Shown here: positions 62,374 to 64,000 of the stretch, one piece after another
Layout of the letters: the number at the start of each line of letters is the position of its first letter
Position numbering within the stretch: the stretch's first letter is position 1
Assembly: GCA_017631085.1 (NCBI GenBank)
Contig: JAGBTY010000017.1
Location: 62,001 to 126,000, forward strand
Direction of reading: 5' to 3'
DNA from: Clostridia bacterium
GTDB lineage: Bacteria > Bacillota > Clostridia > Oscillospirales > CAG-272
DNA length: 64,000 nucleotides
Position numbers and translations under genes: made by a program
The notes under the pieces: model-generated
The model's input: the letters and a program-made list of their open reading frames with translations, nothing else
Database searches by the model: none
What the model was told of the DNA's origin: nothing

Positions 62374-63413
62374 CCCCCCTTGCAATTACATAAAAATTGA
62401 GAAATGACAAGAAGTAAAAGAAAGGAAATGGCGGACGCGAGCAGCTTGGCACAGAAAAGGGGAAGATATTTTACCGTCTCGCCGTTTTTTGTGTCGCATA
62501 CGCTGATTATCTGAAAATGCACCGACAGTCCTGAAAAACCGAGAATCGCTCCGTATAAGGACAAAAGGACGGAGTGTGGCAGTGCGGTATCAAGTGAAAA
62601 GAGTCCGCCTGTAAGCTCGAGAGCTCCGAAAATGAGTGAGATAATGGCGTCGGGCATAGAAAAATACGACTTGAATATTGCTCCGAGGCTTCCCGATACG
62701 GTTGAAAAAAATGTGACGAAGCCGCAAACGTAAAGCATGGCAAGTGAGGAGGACTTGACCGACTCTGTAAGCAACAAGGCAATCGATGGGGTAGTTGTTT
62801 TTTTTTCTTTCAAATAATAAGATGCTTTTTCGGAAAAGGACGGAGGAAATGCCCACTTTGCTATAACTCCAACCATAATTGACGATAAAACTATTGCCGA
62901 ATAGAGCAAAATTCCTATTTTTGTGCTTCCTAACCGTTCTCTCCCAAGAGTTATTACAGTAAACGCAAGTCCTGCGTTTGACGAAAGACAGACGAGTCTT
63001 GTCAGCTCAGACAAGGTCAGCTTTCCTTGCTCGTAAAGACTCATTCCCATCCTTGCACCGATAGGAAAACCGCATAGTGTTCCAACAACGAAGGCGCATC
63101 CTGCGTCACCCGACATACCGAGTATTTTACGTGACGGTTTTTCGAGAAGCCTTGCAGGATATGAAGCAAGACCCGATTTCACAGATAGCTCTGACACTAT
63201 CATAAAGGGAAAGAGTGATGGCAGAAGGCTTCCGACACAAAGAGACAGTCCTTTTTTTACGGAGGCAGTTGCGATCGCCGGATTTTTTAGAAGAAGGAAA
63301 AGGATAAATCCACACATAAGAGCGGATATGATAGGTTTTTTTGCAACACTATCCCGATTTGTCTTTAAAGGTTTATATCTGTTTTTTGTGACGTGTATTT
63401 CCTCTCGTGTCAT
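62364..63413 (-). CDS. ylbJ: Sporulation integral membrane protein YlbJ
   Basis: 349 residues with eight or more membrane helices and the nucleoside-recognition (Gate) pattern of YlbJ: SLLPSLFPFMIVSEL near residue 55 and GFPIGARMG near 110. In Bacillus it is made in the mother cell under SigE and needed for spore cortex. The start is the ATG at 63413, with AGAGGG 8 nt upstream; the longer reading upstream is antisense to yqfC. The C-terminus ends inside a GC-rich repeat tail. It is divergent from yqfC-yqfD. Confidence 0.85.
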   Translation of the reverse strand: MTREEIHVTKNRYKPLKTNRDSVAKKPIISALMCGFILFLLLKNPAIATASVKKGLSLCVGSLLPSLFPFMIVSELSVKSGLASYPARLLEKPSRKILGMSGDAGCAFVVGTLCGFPIGARMGMSLYEQGKLTLSELTRLVCLSSNAGLAFTVITLGRERLGSTKIGILLYSAIVLSSIMVGVIAKWAFPPSFSEKASYYLKEKKTTTPSIALLLTESVKSSSLAMLYVCGFVTFFSTVSGSLGAIFKSYFSMPDAIISLIFGALELTGGLFSLDTALPHSVLLSLYGAILGFSGLSVHFQIISVCDTKNGETVKYLPLFCAKLLASAISFLLLLVISQFLCNCKGGLI

Positions 63414-63500
63414 TTGGAGTACCCTCTTTCGCATAAAATAAATTGCTGTTTGGTTAAAATTTACGGACAGTTGGATAATTTTATGCGGGAGGTCATGGGT

Positions 63501-63794
63501 ATGAAAGAAAAAAAGAAAGACAAGGGAGCTCTTGAGCGTATATGTCGCCGTTTTGATATTCCATGCGACGTACTTCCCGGGGGAAGTCTTGTTACGGTAC
63601 GCGGCAGAGGTCAGGTGACAGTGGGCGGAAGCCGAAGAATACTCGAATATACAAAAGAGAGGATAAGGATAGGTTTGTCCTCCGGGCAGGTGGTCATATG
63701 CGGAAGAGAGCTTGAGTGTATATCCTACGGAGTTGGGCAAATATCTGCCGAGGGAATCATTGATTCGGTAAGCTTTTCGGAGGAGGATTTTTAA
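63501..63794 (+). CDS. yqfC: Sporulation protein YqfC
   Basis: 97 residues of the YabP/YqfC family (family length about 95). It has a lysine-rich start and the conserved core VTVGGSRRILEYTKERIRIG. In Bacillus yqfC and yqfD are SigE-dependent and support spore formation. The start is ATG at 63501 because GGGAGG lies 8 nt before it; the ATG 9 bp earlier is too close to that site. yqfD follows immediately. Confidence 0.9.
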   Translation: MKEKKKDKGALERICRRFDIPCDVLPGGSLVTVRGRGQVTVGGSRRILEYTKERIRIGLSSGQVVICGRELECISYGVGQISAEGIIDSVSFSEEDF

Positions 63795-64000
63795 GTGAGA
63801 CCTTTTCTTTTTTTGTTTGGATATAAGCACATGAGAGTAAAAAAACGTGACCTTGAAAGATTTATAGAGCTTTGCGGTAAAGCGGGGCTCGTATACCGAG
63901 ACATGAGGTTTAGGGAGGCTTATTGCGAATTTATCTGTACCTATTTTACTGCGCGGAGCATTATCGCGTTATCGGTCAGCCATGGGATAGAGGTCGAGAC
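63795..64000 (+). CDS. yqfD: Sporulation protein YqfD, N-terminal part (cut by window edge)
   Basis: GTG at 63795 directly follows the yqfC stop, with GGAGGA about 9 nt before it. The visible 68 residues (VRPFLFLFGYKHMRVKKRDL, then ERFIELCGKAGLVYRD) match the amino end of YqfD, where a GY-RV motif is followed by LERFIN-type sequence. The membrane and C-terminal parts lie beyond base 64000. Confidence 0.85.
   Translation, partial: MRPFLFLFGYKHMRVKKRDLERFIELCGKAGLVYRDMRFREAYCEFICTYFTARSIIALSVSHGIEVE

Noticed and set aside
63414-63830. N-terminal extension of ylbJ
   Set aside because: It would be antisense to yqfC and reaches beyond the divergent promoter region; ATG at 63413 has a ribosome binding site and gives the family's normal start.

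Overview
The window looks like part of the chromosome of an anaerobic, spore-forming, low-GC member of the class Clostridia, probably a gut lineage. Evidence: a dnaA-dnaN-recF-remB-gyrB-gyrA cluster, RNase J, an IspH-ribosomal protein S1 fusion, sporulation genes ylbJ, yqfC and yqfD, an SLH-domain envelope protein, an AbrB-type regulator, strong GGAGG ribosome binding sites, and many textbook TTGACA/TATAAT promoters. No rRNA operon and no CRISPR array is seen. The rpmH-rnpA genes usually found before dnaA are absent; a GyrB/ParE paralogue and aspS sit there instead.

Layout. 0-13.6 kb (+ strand): C-terminal part of a GyrB/ParE paralogue, aspS, then the replication cluster and a membrane-anchored protein with an internal duplication. 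13.6-19.8 kb (- strand): DUF308 membrane protein, YfbR-like phosphohydrolase, zinc-ribbon protein, a SurA/PrsA-like foldase, RNase J with a long structured leader, and a small membrane protein. 20-24.4 kb: AbrB/zinc-ribbon regulator, radical SAM/SPASM protein, glycerol-1-phosphate dehydrogenase, a catalytically dead PTS enzyme I relative, and tRNA-Arg with a duplicated 3' end. 24.4-30.6 kb (- strand): operon rpiR-type regulator, yhiN-like flavoprotein, cmk, plsC, ispH-rpsA, then ywlG. 30.7-31.1 kb: a gene-free stretch holding an apparently complete non-coding RNA gene. 31-41 kb: SLH protein, SLOG protein, tcdA, a giant surface protein, NodB deacetylase and FtsK/SpoIIIE. 41.2-48 kb: a split TSUP permease, a DnaA-box cluster, nagB, an AraC regulator, an orphan eutH, a DEDDh exonuclease, thiI and tRNA-Glu. 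48-54.6 kb: an accessory island with a flippase, LicD, a P-type ATPase cut short at its fourth membrane segment, and a serine recombinase/ImmA/repressor module with three phased operators. 54.6-64 kb: D-lactate dehydrogenase, fucose isomerase with a beta-helix protein, galactokinase, walJ-like hydrolase, rlmH, a block of GC-rich intergenic repeats with a second candidate small RNA, ylbJ, yqfC and the start of yqfD.

How the parts fit. The first 13 kb supplies replication initiation (DnaA), the sliding clamp (DnaN), gap repair (RecF) and gyrase. Matches to the DnaA box (TTATCCACA/TTTTCCACA) are missing from the dnaA-dnaN spacer, which instead carries one-mismatch inverted versions; good boxes occur inside remB, between gyrB and gyrA, and in a dense cluster near 42.0 kb. 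Envelope functions recur (ftsK operon, SLH protein, flippase and LicD), as does deoxy-sugar and amino-sugar use (fucI, galK, nagB).

The most notable signals not explained by ordinary genes are the 30.8 kb structured RNA gene, the 42.0 kb DnaA-box cluster, the structured rnjA leader, the duplicated 3' ends of both tRNA genes, and the co-varying GC-rich repeats near 62 kb.
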